Shown: one piece after another, positions 8,459 to 17,542 of the stretch
Position numbering within the stretch: the stretch's first letter is position 1
Layout: every line of letters begins with the position of its first letter
Source: JBAYNW01 sp041678605
Lineage (GTDB): Bacteria > Cyanobacteriota > Vampirovibrionia > Gastranaerophilales > Gastranaerophilaceae
Length of the DNA: 64,000 nt
Reading direction: 5' to 3'
NCBI GenBank assembly: GCA_041678605.1
Contig: JBAYNW010000007.1
Location: 1-64,000 of the forward strand
Program-made: the position numbers and the translations under genes
Notes under the pieces: model-generated
What the model saw: the letters and a program-made list of their open reading frames with translations, nothing else
Database searches by the model: none
What the model was told of the DNA's origin: nothing

Positions 8459-8647
8459 ATGATTCATCTTCTTCAGTTCCAATCAGAACTGTTTCAGTTC
8501 AAACCAATATTATTAATCCTTGCCGTTGCTTCTGTAACCATTATCTTGTTAATAAGGGTTGACAGAGTTAACTTTTCCCCTGGAAGATATTGCTATCCTT
8601 TTTTCACCTCTGCGTCCAGCACTGTCATGATTCCATATTATAATTAA
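8459..8647 (+). CDS. Small membrane peptide or chance open frame opposite the RT leader
   Basis: 62 residues with a hydrophobic core LILAVASVTIILLI. AAGGAGA lies 9-13 bases before the ATG and an extended -10 (TGGTATAAT, 8408-8416) lies upstream, so it has the signals of a real gene. The same frame is open from 8378, 89 codons, which is unusual in such AT-rich DNA. It runs opposite to the putative RT template RNA. It might be a small toxin-like peptide, an open frame made through the RT's cDNA, or chance. Confidence 0.35.
   Translation: MIHLLQFQSELFQFKPILLILAVASVTIILLIRVDRVNFSPGRYCYPFFTSASSTVMIPYYN
8474..8500. repeat. Alternating hairpin (CAGTTC / GAACTG / CAGTTC)
   Basis: CAGTTC at 8474-8479, GAACTG at 8486-8491 and CAGTTC at 8495-8500 allow two mutually exclusive 6-bp stems. 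This is in the gene-poor region upstream of the reverse transcriptase and supports structured RNA or cDNA there. Confidence 0.5.
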
Positions 8648-8695
8648 ATTTTCAAGTCTAATGTTAATTTTCTTTACCTATGAAAATGGAATATT

Positions 8696-10768
8696 TTAAC
8701 AATTTACATATTCTAAAGTTTTACTTCCGTTGCCAGTAGGAATTATATTTTTTAATTTCATCCATAAAAGTTCATCTTTTAAGTCCGATTCATAAAACCT
8801 TTCTTTTGATTCAGACCAATTATGTTTAAATTCTTGTATTATAATATCTTCTGTCGGTTGCGTTCCCTCAATGAGTAAATCATTCCAGACAGCGTACAAA
8901 GTAGCAACTATTTCACATTTTTCAGTTGTTTTCGTTTTAAATAAATCAATTATTGACTGGATTTCTGTAATTTTATTTTTAAAACAGTTGTTAAAAATAT
9001 CTTTGTGCTGTTTAAAATTGGCATCTGGAGAATAGGAATTTTTTTCATGATTTCCTGTGTTATCTTTTACAACATTAATCCACTTATTTGTTTTAAATAT
9101 TTCTTCAACTTCATAACGGGCTTTATAATCATGAGGTCCCGCAGGCATTTTATAGTATTGCCCACCTAAATCAAGATTCAAATGTTTTTCGCATAAATAT
9201 AATATCTTTTCGTTTTTGACCGCACCAAATCTTTTTTGATTGTACAATTGAGATACTATTTCAGCACTTAAAGCTGCTCTTTGCTCTATAATTGAAACAA
9301 TATCAATTACATTTTCTAATTCAACTGGTAAATTCTTTGAAATTTTTTCTAAAATTTTTGTTGCCAATTTTGGATTTTTAATTTGCTCTTCAAGTTCATC
9401 GCAAAGTTTCATTAGCTGATCAACTTTGGCAACTATACGTTTTTGTTCTTCTAAAGGTGGCAATGGTATAATTGTAGACTTGAGTTTTGTTCCATTAAAA
9501 TTTGCCTGCCCGCATTGTTGAATAATTTTAGGTTCAATTTGAGTATCTCTAAAGACTTTTGAATTACAATAATAATTTATGTACCAAGGATTTACCAAGT
9601 TATCAAAAAGAGAGATTCTTATTAGATATGAAGCTAATGTATATTTGTTACTTTCTTTTTCAAAGATTCCCATTTTACCAACTAATTCATAACTATTTGT
9701 TCGATTGAACAACAAATCATTCTTTTTCAAATATAGCCTAGGAAGATCTTTTATATTTCTATTAACATATTTTAATTGTTTATAGTCAATTTTACCATTT
9801 TGAATATTATTCATTCTTAATATTGGGATTCCAATTGCTTTTTCATGAGCTTTTTCCGATGTTCCATATTCAACAATTTTGGTAATAGAACCCAACCTAC
9901 ACCAGTGCCAATTCTTAGGTATTATATAAGGAATTTCTTCATCATCTATTAATTCTAATAATTTATCTTTTTTAAGCTTATCTTGTTTAATTAATTGTTC
10001 TTTTTCTGATTCAATTTTCTTAAGTAATTCGCTTGCAGGTTCATCGTTAGGATTTTGTGATACCAATTTTCCTTCAGCTGCATATTGCAAAATTGCTTGT
10101 CTTAACTTAGTTGGTAGTTTTTCATTTATTTCAGTGAGTTTTTCTTCATTTTTTGAATATTCATTAATTAAAGGTATAATCTGCTCAAGCTTTTCAACAA
10201 TTCGTTTTTGTTCTTTTAATGGAGGTAGTCCTATAATTAGATTTTTGAATAATGTTTTATCTAGATGAGGAATTGCGGCACCTTTTTTAGAATTTCTAAA
10301 TAAATCTTGATAAAAAGCAAGTATGTGCAATACAAAATCTAAATTCACAAATGAATTAATTGATAATTGTTTAAAAGTGCTTCCCATAATACCATCCTCA
10401 GGTACAATAAAAATTTCTCCTGAATTTTCACCATCTACCAATATCATAATGTCCCTTTGTTTAACGAAAAAGCCTGAATCAATAAGCACTTTGTCGATTT
10501 TTTTTCTTAAATATCGGGCATTTAAAAGTGGTAATGAGACATCAGAAACTTTTTTACCTGCGTCAAGAGAACACAAAGCAGATAGCCTTACCCATTCCCA
10601 ATTGTACGGTAATTCATATGGGTAAGATTCCTCTGATTCTAATGTCAAAGTTTTTATATTTAATTTTCTTAATACTTCACTTGCAGGCTCTTCATTTGGA
10701 TCTTGTGGTACAAGCTTCCCCTGCATTGCATATTGAAGTATTGATTTTTTTAAATCTTGAGCTTTCAT
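8696..10768 (-). CDS. hsdS: Type I restriction-modification specificity subunit with C-terminal extension
   Basis: 690 residues, well above the usual 400-470. Two target-recognition halves each begin with the same conserved repeat: LKKSILQYAMQGKLVPQDPN near residue 6 and a matching ILQYAAEGKLVSQNPNDEP near 225, each followed by a W.W.RL..L strand and ending LPPL(K/E)EQKRIV. This gives the DNA sequence specificity of the HsdMS complex. After about residue 490 come some 200 residues not found in a minimal HsdS, beginning IIEQRAALSAEIVSQLYNQK and including KNEKILYLCEKHLNLDLGG and AGPHD; this may be an added partner-binding domain, vaguely like DUF4065/Panacea. The ATG follows the stop of the upstream gene directly. 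Confidence 0.88.
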   Translation of the reverse strand: MKAQDLKKSILQYAMQGKLVPQDPNEEPASEVLRKLNIKTLTLESEESYPYELPYNWEWVRLSALCSLDAGKKVSDVSLPLLNARYLRKKIDKVLIDSGFFVKQRDIMILVDGENSGEIFIVPEDGIMGSTFKQLSINSFVNLDFVLHILAFYQDLFRNSKKGAAIPHLDKTLFKNLIIGLPPLKEQKRIVEKLEQIIPLINEYSKNEEKLTEINEKLPTKLRQAILQYAAEGKLVSQNPNDEPASELLKKIESEKEQLIKQDKLKKDKLLELIDDEEIPYIIPKNWHWCRLGSITKIVEYGTSEKAHEKAIGIPILRMNNIQNGKIDYKQLKYVNRNIKDLPRLYLKKNDLLFNRTNSYELVGKMGIFEKESNKYTLASYLIRISLFDNLVNPWYINYYCNSKVFRDTQIEPKIIQQCGQANFNGTKLKSTIIPLPPLEEQKRIVAKVDQLMKLCDELEEQIKNPKLATKILEKISKNLPVELENVIDIVSIIEQRAALSAEIVSQLYNQKRFGAVKNEKILYLCEKHLNLDLGGQYYKMPAGPHDYKARYEVEEIFKTNKWINVVKDNTGNHEKNSYSPDANFKQHKDIFNNCFKNKITEIQSIIDLFKTKTTEKCEIVATLYAVWNDLLIEGTQPTEDIIIQEFKHNWSESKERFYESDLKDELLWMKLKNIIPTGNGSKTLEYVNC

Positions 10769-11239
10769 TTAGTTACCATTTTCATTTGTATTAGATTTAC
10801 CTTTGTATTCAATAATAAAATCAAAAGCCAATTGATGAAGCAGCAAATTACCACCATAGTTTATATTCACTCCAAATCCTTTTCCAACAAGAGAGTAAAT
10901 TGCAGTTATATAGTCCTGATCATCATAAAGGTCTGCCTCATAAGTGAGAATATTATTATTAATACAATGGTCAATTATTTCTTTTTCTATGCCTTGCAAA
11001 TTTTTATAATATTTTATAATTTGTTTCTTATACTTGTTATTTTTATATTTATTTTCCAAAAAAGTCGCTATTGCAAAAACAAGAATAACAAAGCCCGAAA
11101 TAATAACAAAAGTTTTATGATAGTGCCAACCAAGAAAAGTCAAAACCAATCCTATTAATAAAAGATGGAGAGGTTTATTATAAAAGAACATTAAAAAATC
11201 TTTAATTGAATTTAGTACTTTTGAAATAGGATCGTCCAT
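10769..11239 (-). CDS. Two-TM membrane protein, SieB-like, inside the type I operon
   Basis: 156 residues. Two hydrophobic helices near 24-40 and 44-62 are followed by a basic stretch and a soluble domain (IEKEIIDHCINNN...LVGKGFGVN) that resembles superinfection-exclusion protein B in layout. It lies between hsdM and hsdS with 2 and 0 bp of spacing, so it is co-translated with the restriction system. Type I operons normally carry nothing here or a small accessory gene; a membrane exclusion protein is a reasonable reading but not proven. Confidence 0.55.
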   Translation of the reverse strand: MDDPISKVLNSIKDFLMFFYNKPLHLLLIGLVLTFLGWHYHKTFVIISGFVILVFAIATFLENKYKNNKYKKQIIKYYKNLQGIEKEIIDHCINNNILTYEADLYDDQDYITAIYSLVGKGFGVNINYGGNLLLHQLAFDFIIEYKGKSNTNENGN

Positions 11240-11241
11240 AA

Positions 11242-12693
11242 TTATTCTCCAATCATTATTTTTATTTTAGCTAATACATCATCAATTCCTGCATCAATTA
11301 TAGTTCTTTTTTCTTGATATTTTTGGATTAATTCCATTGGCTCAAGCACGATTTCTTCTTCATACGGATAACCGCATAAATCAAGGTTATAATTACGTTC
11401 TTTGATTTCATCAATCGTATATTTTTTAGCTTTATCAAACCCATCAATATTGATTTCTTCTCTATTATTCCACCATTCAACAACAGGTTTCATATGGTCG
11501 AGCTTCATAGGTTTTGTTTTTGAGAAATTCTTTTGACCTTCGGGCATATCAAGCCTATAAAACCAAGTTTCTTTAGTCTTATCGCCTTTTGTAAAAAACA
11601 ACAAGTTTGTATTAATTGATGTATAAGGAGCAAAAACGCTTTTTGGAAGCCTGATAATTGTATGCAAATTGCATTCATCCATAAGTTTTTCTTTTATACG
11701 AGTTTTAACCCCTTCGCCGAATAACGCACCATCAGGTAAAACCAATCCTGCCCTACCTTGAGGTTTAAGCATTTGAATAATAAATAATAAAAACAAATCT
11801 GCTGTTTCTTTTGTTCTATATGCAGATGGAAAGTTACTTTCAATCCCATCTTCTTCCATTCCACCAAAAGGCGGATTGGTTACGATACATTCAACCCTAT
11901 CTTTTGGAGAAATATTCATGAGTGGTTTTGCTAAAGTGTTATCCCTACGAATATTTACAGGTGTTTCAATTCTGTGCAAAATCATATTTGTTGTACATAA
12001 TTGGTGTGGCAAAGGTTTCTTTTCAACTCCAAAAATATTCTCTTGTAGTAAAATTTCTTCATCAGGATTGTTAACTTGTTTTCTCAAATTTTCGATAGTA
12101 CAAGTTAAAAATCCGCCTGTTCCGCATGCAGGGTCAAGAATTTTTTCGCCTAATTTCGGATTAACCATATCCACAATAAATTGAGTAACCGCACGAGGGG
12201 TATAATATTCCCCCGCATTACCTGCTGATTGTAGACTAGAAAGTAATTGCTCATATATATCATTAAATGTATGTCGGTCTTCTGACGAATTAAAGTCAAT
12301 CTCGTTAATCTTGTTTATGACTTGACGAATAAGCGTACCTGACTTCATATAGTTATATGTATCTTTAAAAATTTCACTTATTATAAAAGCTTTGTCATCA
12401 TTATCAACAGGCAATTCTTGTAATGTAGGGAATAAATTATTGTTTATAAAGTTGACAAGTTCATCTCCTGTCATTCCTTCATCATCTTTAGCCCAATTAG
12501 TCCAACGAAAAGGTTTCGGAATTGGGGATTTGTAATCTTCCCCCAACGCAATTGCTTCTTGTTCCTTATCATCAAATATCTTTAAAAAAAGCATCCAAAC
12601 GAGTTGTGATAACCTCTGAGCATCACCATCCACTCCTGTATCTTTTCTCATTATATCCTGTATCGATTTAATTACACTTGTTATATTGGGCAT
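11242..12693 (-). CDS. hsdM: Type I restriction-modification DNA methyltransferase subunit
   Basis: 483 residues, normal for HsdM. An N-terminal helical domain (VWMLFLKIFDDKEQE) is followed by the methyltransferase fold with the SAM-binding motif DPACGTGGF and the catalytic NPPFGG motif of N6-adenine methyltransferases, preceded by the typical GEYYTPRAV. With HsdS it methylates the host target sites and with HsdR forms the restriction complex. The start abuts the stop of the upstream 209-residue gene. Confidence 0.93.
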   Translation of the reverse strand: MPNITSVIKSIQDIMRKDTGVDGDAQRLSQLVWMLFLKIFDDKEQEAIALGEDYKSPIPKPFRWTNWAKDDEGMTGDELVNFINNNLFPTLQELPVDNDDKAFIISEIFKDTYNYMKSGTLIRQVINKINEIDFNSSEDRHTFNDIYEQLLSSLQSAGNAGEYYTPRAVTQFIVDMVNPKLGEKILDPACGTGGFLTCTIENLRKQVNNPDEEILLQENIFGVEKKPLPHQLCTTNMILHRIETPVNIRRDNTLAKPLMNISPKDRVECIVTNPPFGGMEEDGIESNFPSAYRTKETADLFLLFIIQMLKPQGRAGLVLPDGALFGEGVKTRIKEKLMDECNLHTIIRLPKSVFAPYTSINTNLLFFTKGDKTKETWFYRLDMPEGQKNFSKTKPMKLDHMKPVVEWWNNREEINIDGFDKAKKYTIDEIKERNYNLDLCGYPYEEEIVLEPMELIQKYQEKRTIIDAGIDDVLAKIKIMIGE

Positions 12694-13323
12694 TTAGTTT
12701 TCTCCATTAATTTCATATTTTAACAAAACAATCAAATCATTGATTTTCTGAGCTTTGTCCTTTGCATCTTCTTCCTCTGACAAATATAGATTTTCTAAAT
12801 ATTTAAAATCAACATTTAATTTATCTTTTTCTATTGAAAAAAGGTTAATTCGCCAATTAAAAAGGAATTCTGTTGAGTTAAGCGATTCAAGAATATCTTT
12901 TAATTTTTTAGTCACATGTTTGTTTAAATAAGAAAAATTTTCGTCATACATTTTTTTAATATTCTGTTCGCAATTTTTAATTACTTCATTGTACTTTTTT
13001 GTGTATTCAAGTATTTCTTTCAAATAGTTTTCGTCAACAGATTTATTTTTCAGAACATCTAAGAATTCATCTGATTTGTTATCTTTCTTATAGAAATCTG
13101 CCATTTGCACAAGTATATCAAACATCCTTTTTAATTCATTTAGCTCAATAATAAATTTGGGATATACTTTTATTTTTACATCATGCAGTTTTTGCTTTTT
13201 AAACTTTATTAAATCTTGAGAATTTAAATATTTAATTGTAAAAATAGGAGATAAAATCCCCAATATTGCAACTATATAAGGTGAAGCCACCTTTATCAAT
13301 TCTAGAATAAATTGTTTATCCAT
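12694..13323 (-). CDS. Membrane-anchored coiled-coil protein inside the type I operon
   Basis: 209 residues. A single hydrophobic segment near residues 12-31 (ASPYIVAILGILSPIFTI) is followed by a long charged helical region with heptad-like runs. No recognised domain. It sits between hsdR and hsdM with no spacing on either side, so it is clearly part of the operon. A role as a membrane tether, regulator or separate exclusion factor is possible; none can be chosen from sequence. Confidence 0.65.
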   Translation of the reverse strand: MDKQFILELIKVASPYIVAILGILSPIFTIKYLNSQDLIKFKKQKLHDVKIKVYPKFIIELNELKRMFDILVQMADFYKKDNKSDEFLDVLKNKSVDENYLKEILEYTKKYNEVIKNCEQNIKKMYDENFSYLNKHVTKKLKDILESLNSTEFLFNWRINLFSIEKDKLNVDFKYLENLYLSEEEDAKDKAQKINDLIVLLKYEINGEN

Positions 13324-15708
13324 TTACCCAACCTCAAATAAATATTGTTCTAGCTCTTTTACAGCCTTGTCATAGCCATCAACACCGCCAAATTCATTTA
13401 TTATTTCAGTTGGAGTTCCGAAAGTATTGAAAGGTTGAATTCTCAATATGGTTTTATCTTCAATTGCTTTTATATCTTCATCTGCAAATTTATCAACAAG
13501 TGCTTCTAGTATAGCTTTTGCTTTATCTGAATATTTACCAAAGTAATTACGCTTTTTAACATTATTGGCACGTTCTTGCTTTGTTAAAGGTGGCATATCA
13601 AAAGCAACGTGGCAAATTAAATCAAAAATACTCAAGTCTTTACCTGTCTTTGCTTTTACTTCTTCACTTAGTTCTTCAAACATTATTCCTTGTTCTGAAA
13701 GCTCCTCTATAATCGCTGATTTTTTATCTGATTCAGACCACTTTTTTATAAAGTCATTTATGCTCGAATATTCTTTAGTTAAATTTTTCTTTGTATAATC
13801 AACGAGTGATTCTGTTATCAATTTTCCATCATTACCATAATATTGAACACGTTCACCCACTAAAACAGTTTCAACTCCATTTATATAAAATTTTCGTGGT
13901 TTTTCAGCTTCATCAGCAATAGTTATATCAGGTGGAAGTTCAACAATTGTTTCCTCTGTTGGTAAATTATCAATATTTGCTTGATTTTCTTCAGGAGTTA
14001 ATTCAGGTGGTGCTATTCCATCAGTATCGCTTGGAGTATAAATTTGTACTGGTTCACCATCAAATTCTTTATCTTCAAACAATCTTGTAACGTTTCTAAA
14101 ATCAAGAATTGTGAAATAGAATTTCCCAAAATCTGGTCTTAACCTTGTTCCCCGACCTATTATTTGCTTAAATTCTGTCATTGAAGTAATATTTGAATCT
14201 AAAACAATTAGTTTACAAGTTTTTGCATCAACGCCTGTTGACATTAATTTAGAAGTAACTGCAATTACGGGATAGGTACTTTCAGGGTCAATAAAATTGT
14301 CTAACTCTCTTTTCCCTTCATCATTGTCGCCTGTAATTCTCATAACGTATTTGGAATTTTGAGCAACCATGTCAGCGTTTTCATTAACAAGTGCTTGTCG
14401 CATCCTTTCTGCGTGGTTTATATCAACACAAAAAACAATAGTTTTGTCAAAACGGCTATTAGCCTTTAAAAACTGAGTAATTCTTTTTGCTACAAGTTCC
14501 GTTCTTTCATCTATAACAAGCTTTCTATCAAAATCTTTAACATTAAATTCTTCCTGTGGAAGCTCATTGCCATACTTATCAATCTGACCTTCGTCAGGAG
14601 TATAACCATCCAAATCAATATTTATAATTGGGCGAATAACCTTATAAGGAGCTAAAAACCCGTCCTCAATTCCTTGTTTTAGCGAGTAAGTATAAACAGG
14701 GTCTCCAAAATAATTAATATTTGAAACTTCGTTAGTTTCTTTAGGTGTTGCCGTCATACCAACATGTGTTGCTGATTTAAAGTAGTCTAAAATATCGTGC
14801 CAAGCTGAATCCTCTTTTGCACTGCCTCTATGGCACTCATCAATTACAATTAAATCAAAAAAGTCTGGCGAAAACTGCTTATAAATATTCTTTTCTTCTT
14901 CCGTTCCTGTTACAGCCTGATACAAACACAAATAAATTTCGTAAGATTTATCAATTTGTCGCTTTTGTATTTTAGTCATTTTATCACCAAAAGGTGCAAA
15001 ATCATTATTTTTTGTTTGGTCTACAAGAATATTTCTATCCGCTAAAAATAAAATGCGTTTTTTCTTTCTTGCTTTCCACAATCTCCAAATAATTTGAAAT
15101 GCGGTATAAGTCTTACCTGTTCCTGTTGCCATAACAAGCAAAACTCTATCTTGACCTTTTGCAATTGCTTCAACCGTTCTGTTTATTGCGATTCTTTGAT
15201 AATATCTAGGTTCTTTCCCGCTATGTTCAGCGTGATAATTCTGCGTGTAAATTTTTTCAACTTCTGTTTCTTCGATTTGTTTAACTTTTTTGTATCGCTC
15301 CCAAAGTTTTTCAGGGCTTGGAAACTGCTCAAGTGAAAATTCTGTTTCAACTTTTCCTAATGTAACCGTCATATCGTGTTCTAAAAAACCATCACCATTT
15401 GACGAATAAACAAAAGGAATATCAAGCATTTGAGCATACTCAATAGCTTGTTGCATTCCTGCCCCAACCGAATGTTTATTGTCTTTTGCCTCTATAATTG
15501 CAATTGGGATATTTGACTTGTAATAAAGAATGTAATCGGCACGTTTACGCTGATTTCTTGAAACCAACTTACCTCTAACTATAACTTTGCCGTCAGTAAA
15601 AGATTTTTCCTCACGAATTTGCGTTTGTTTGTCCCACCCTGCTTTTTCAATGGCAGGAGTGATAAATTTTGTACAAATATCTCTTTCTGATAAATCTTTT
15701 TTATTCAT
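13324..15708 (-). CDS. hsdR: Type I restriction endonuclease motor subunit, EcoEI family
   Basis: 794 residues, right for the shorter EcoEI-type HsdR. The N-terminal nuclease domain shows RADYILYY and IAIIEAKD (PD-(D/E)XK). The helicase part has MATGTGKT (Walker A), VIDECHRGS (motif II), GMTATP (III) and QIIGRGTRLRPD (VI). The C-terminal part matches the EcoEI_R_C type (YFGKYSDKAKAILEALVDKF). It translocates DNA and cuts unmodified DNA with HsdMS. First gene of the five-gene minus-strand operon, divergent from the Mrr gene. Confidence 0.93.
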   Translation of the reverse strand: MNKKDLSERDICTKFITPAIEKAGWDKQTQIREEKSFTDGKVIVRGKLVSRNQRKRADYILYYKSNIPIAIIEAKDNKHSVGAGMQQAIEYAQMLDIPFVYSSNGDGFLEHDMTVTLGKVETEFSLEQFPSPEKLWERYKKVKQIEETEVEKIYTQNYHAEHSGKEPRYYQRIAINRTVEAIAKGQDRVLLVMATGTGKTYTAFQIIWRLWKARKKKRILFLADRNILVDQTKNNDFAPFGDKMTKIQKRQIDKSYEIYLCLYQAVTGTEEEKNIYKQFSPDFFDLIVIDECHRGSAKEDSAWHDILDYFKSATHVGMTATPKETNEVSNINYFGDPVYTYSLKQGIEDGFLAPYKVIRPIINIDLDGYTPDEGQIDKYGNELPQEEFNVKDFDRKLVIDERTELVAKRITQFLKANSRFDKTIVFCVDINHAERMRQALVNENADMVAQNSKYVMRITGDNDEGKRELDNFIDPESTYPVIAVTSKLMSTGVDAKTCKLIVLDSNITSMTEFKQIIGRGTRLRPDFGKFYFTILDFRNVTRLFEDKEFDGEPVQIYTPSDTDGIAPPELTPEENQANIDNLPTEETIVELPPDITIADEAEKPRKFYINGVETVLVGERVQYYGNDGKLITESLVDYTKKNLTKEYSSINDFIKKWSESDKKSAIIEELSEQGIMFEELSEEVKAKTGKDLSIFDLICHVAFDMPPLTKQERANNVKKRNYFGKYSDKAKAILEALVDKFADEDIKAIEDKTILRIQPFNTFGTPTEIINEFGGVDGYDKAVKELEQYLFEVG

Positions 15709-15787
15709 AGAATGCTTCCTGATTACTTCTAAGGCAATTATAGCATGGTTAAAAAAGATTAATGATTAATTGTTAAGAGATTTCAAT

Positions 15788-15817
15788 TTGATATTCCTTT
15801 TTATTTCATGATATAAC
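15788..15817 (+). promoter_or_regulatory. Sigma70-like promoter for the Mrr gene
   Basis: TTGATA (15788-15793), an 18-bp spacer and TATAAC (15812-15817), followed by AAAAAAGGAG and the ATG at 15836. The 127-bp divergent gap with hsdR should also carry the hsdR promoter, which I could not place. Confidence 0.5.
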
Positions 15818-15835
15818 TATAAAAAAGGAGTATAA

Positions 15836-16753
15836 ATGGCTATACCTGATTTTCAAACATTAATGTTGCCCGTCTTAAAAATATTAGGCGATAATCAAGA
15901 ACATAAAAATTCAGATATTGTGGAAGCTGTTGCTTCACAATTTAACTTATCCGAGGAAGAAAGAAATGCGTTACTTCCAAGTGGCGGAATGACTTATATC
16001 TACAACCGTACTTTATGGGCTAAAACTTATTTAAAAAAAGCCGGATTGGTTTATCATCCGCAAAGAGGGCTTGTTAAAATCACAGAAAAAGGGTTAGAAG
16101 TTTTAAGCAAAAATCCTGAAAAAATAAATATGAAATTCTTAAATCAATTTGATGAATATAATGAGTGGAGAGAAAATTCCAAGCATTCTGAATCTACAAG
16201 CGAAGAGGTTGAAGAATGTGAAGAATCAATGAAAACTCCCGAAGAAATGATTTCAGATTCAATGTTTTTGTTAAATAAAACATTGGCGGATGATTTAATG
16301 GATAAAATCGCCGAAAATTCGCCGATGTTTTTTGAAAATTTAGTTGCAGAATTATTATTAAAAATGGGCTATGGTAGTTCAAAGCAAGATATTCTTCAAA
16401 ACGCAGGGCGTTCAGGTGATGAAGGAATTGACGGCATTATCAAAGAAGATGTTCTTGGACTTGATAAAATTTATATTCAAGCTAAAAGATGGCAAGGAAC
16501 AGTCGGAAGACCTGAGATACAAAAATTTGCAGGAGCATTACAGATGCAAAATGCAAGTAAAGGAATATTCATAACTACTTCTAATTTTTCTAAAGATGCC
16601 ATCGACTGCATAAACAAATTTAATTCAAATCTTGTTTTAATTGATGGTAAAAAGCTAACTGAACTTATGATAAGATACAACCTTGGAGTTACGGTTAAAC
16701 AAACATACGAAGTAAAAAAGATTGATGAAGATTTCTTCCTTGATGAAACTTAA
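15836..16753 (+). CDS. Mrr-type restriction endonuclease
   Basis: 305 residues. The N-terminal part (MLPVLKILGDNQEHKNSDI, LPSGG, NRTLWAKTYLKKAGL) is the Mrr winged-helix DNA-binding domain. The C-terminal part has the Mrr catalytic domain: GRSGDEGIDG, then KIYIQAKRW (the D...QAK nuclease core) and KGIFITTSNFSKDA. Mrr enzymes cut DNA carrying certain methylated bases, so it complements the neighbouring type I system. AAGGAG precedes the ATG. Own promoter on the plus strand. Confidence 0.9.
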   Translation: MAIPDFQTLMLPVLKILGDNQEHKNSDIVEAVASQFNLSEEERNALLPSGGMTYIYNRTLWAKTYLKKAGLVYHPQRGLVKITEKGLEVLSKNPEKINMKFLNQFDEYNEWRENSKHSESTSEEVEECEESMKTPEEMISDSMFLLNKTLADDLMDKIAENSPMFFENLVAELLLKMGYGSSKQDILQNAGRSGDEGIDGIIKEDVLGLDKIYIQAKRWQGTVGRPEIQKFAGALQMQNASKGIFITTSNFSKDAIDCINKFNSNLVLIDGKKLTELMIRYNLGVTVKQTYEVKKIDEDFFLDET

Positions 16754-16779
16754 AACCAATTTTGCACGCTTTCAAATGC

Positions 16780-16893
16780 CTTTTAGTGCCGTTTTCAAGT
16801 CGGAACATAGATAAATGAATGTCGGGAAATAATCTTCCATTTGCAGGCATTCTTGCTTCTAAAATTCAGCATTAGCCAGTTGGGCTAATTAAG
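16780..16893. repeat. Imperfect cassette-boundary repeat, copy 3
   Basis: The 231-bp gap after the Mrr gene carries AATAATCTTCCATTTGCAGG and CATTCTTGCTTC, closely matching 6428-6469, followed by AGCCAGTTGGGCTAATTAAG (16874-16893), matching 1551-1570. The arrangement and partial self-complementarity are shared with the gap before the reverse transcriptase. Confidence 0.5.
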
Positions 16894-16984
16894 CAATGTA
16901 AAAGCTTTTGTTTTATTTTTTTTAACACTTTTTTTATTGTTATAATGATTATAAGTTTAATTAGACTATGAGGATAATCCTAAT

Positions 16985-17497
16985 ATGAGTTTAAAAACAC
17001 AAATCAGGAAAGAAAATATTTGCAAACTATTAAAAATTCAAATTGAAAAATTAAAAGCAAGTACAGATAAAAATGATTTTGATAATATTTTTGATGATAT
17101 TTTTAGAAATTTAAAAAATATTTATGGAGAAAACAGTCAAGAAGTTGCAGATGTAGCATATTCAGAAAACAAGGGCAAGTTGATTAATATTTTAGAAGGA
17201 ATAATTCAACAAATTGAACTTATAGGATTACCTGAACCTGCTATTGCAGAAGACAAAAGCATTAATTTCACAAACAATACAAATGTTCATCAAACTCAAA
17301 ATATAAATATAAACTTAAGCACCATCATTAATAAAGAAATCCCTCAAGGAAGGATTGATGATATTAAAGAAATTTTAAATTCAAAAGAAAACGAAAAAAC
17401 TAAATTTCAAAAAGTTGCAGAAGTGATTAGAACTTGCGGAATTGAGGTAACTTCATCAACTTTAGCAAAAATAATTACGCAGTTGCTTGGGGTCTAA
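16985..17497 (+). CDS. Unknown protein, first gene of a three-gene module
   Basis: 170 residues, hydrophilic, no signal peptide or membrane segment. The N-terminal half is helical and charged; a low-complexity N-rich run (NFTNNTNVHQTQNININL, about 96-113) joins it to a helical C-terminal part ending LAKIITQLLGV. I do not recognise the family. The N-rich strand-like linker followed by a helical end recalls oligomerising proteins of defence modules, but this is weak. It is followed after 45 bp by a tail-anchored small protein and then a HEPN-like protein, all on the plus strand. Confidence 0.65.
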   Translation: MSLKTQIRKENICKLLKIQIEKLKASTDKNDFDNIFDDIFRNLKNIYGENSQEVADVAYSENKGKLINILEGIIQQIELIGLPEPAIAEDKSINFTNNTNVHQTQNININLSTIINKEIPQGRIDDIKEILNSKENEKTKFQKVAEVIRTCGIEVTSSTLAKIITQLLGV

Positions 17498-17542
17498 CAA
17501 TAAAACCTACTTCACAAATATTTATTTGAACAGGAGCAATAT

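Noticed and set aside
10757..11158. 133-codon plus-strand frame rich in I, F and K
   Set aside because: It is the antisense of the SieB-like gene in the hsd operon; the low-complexity product reflects AT-rich DNA.
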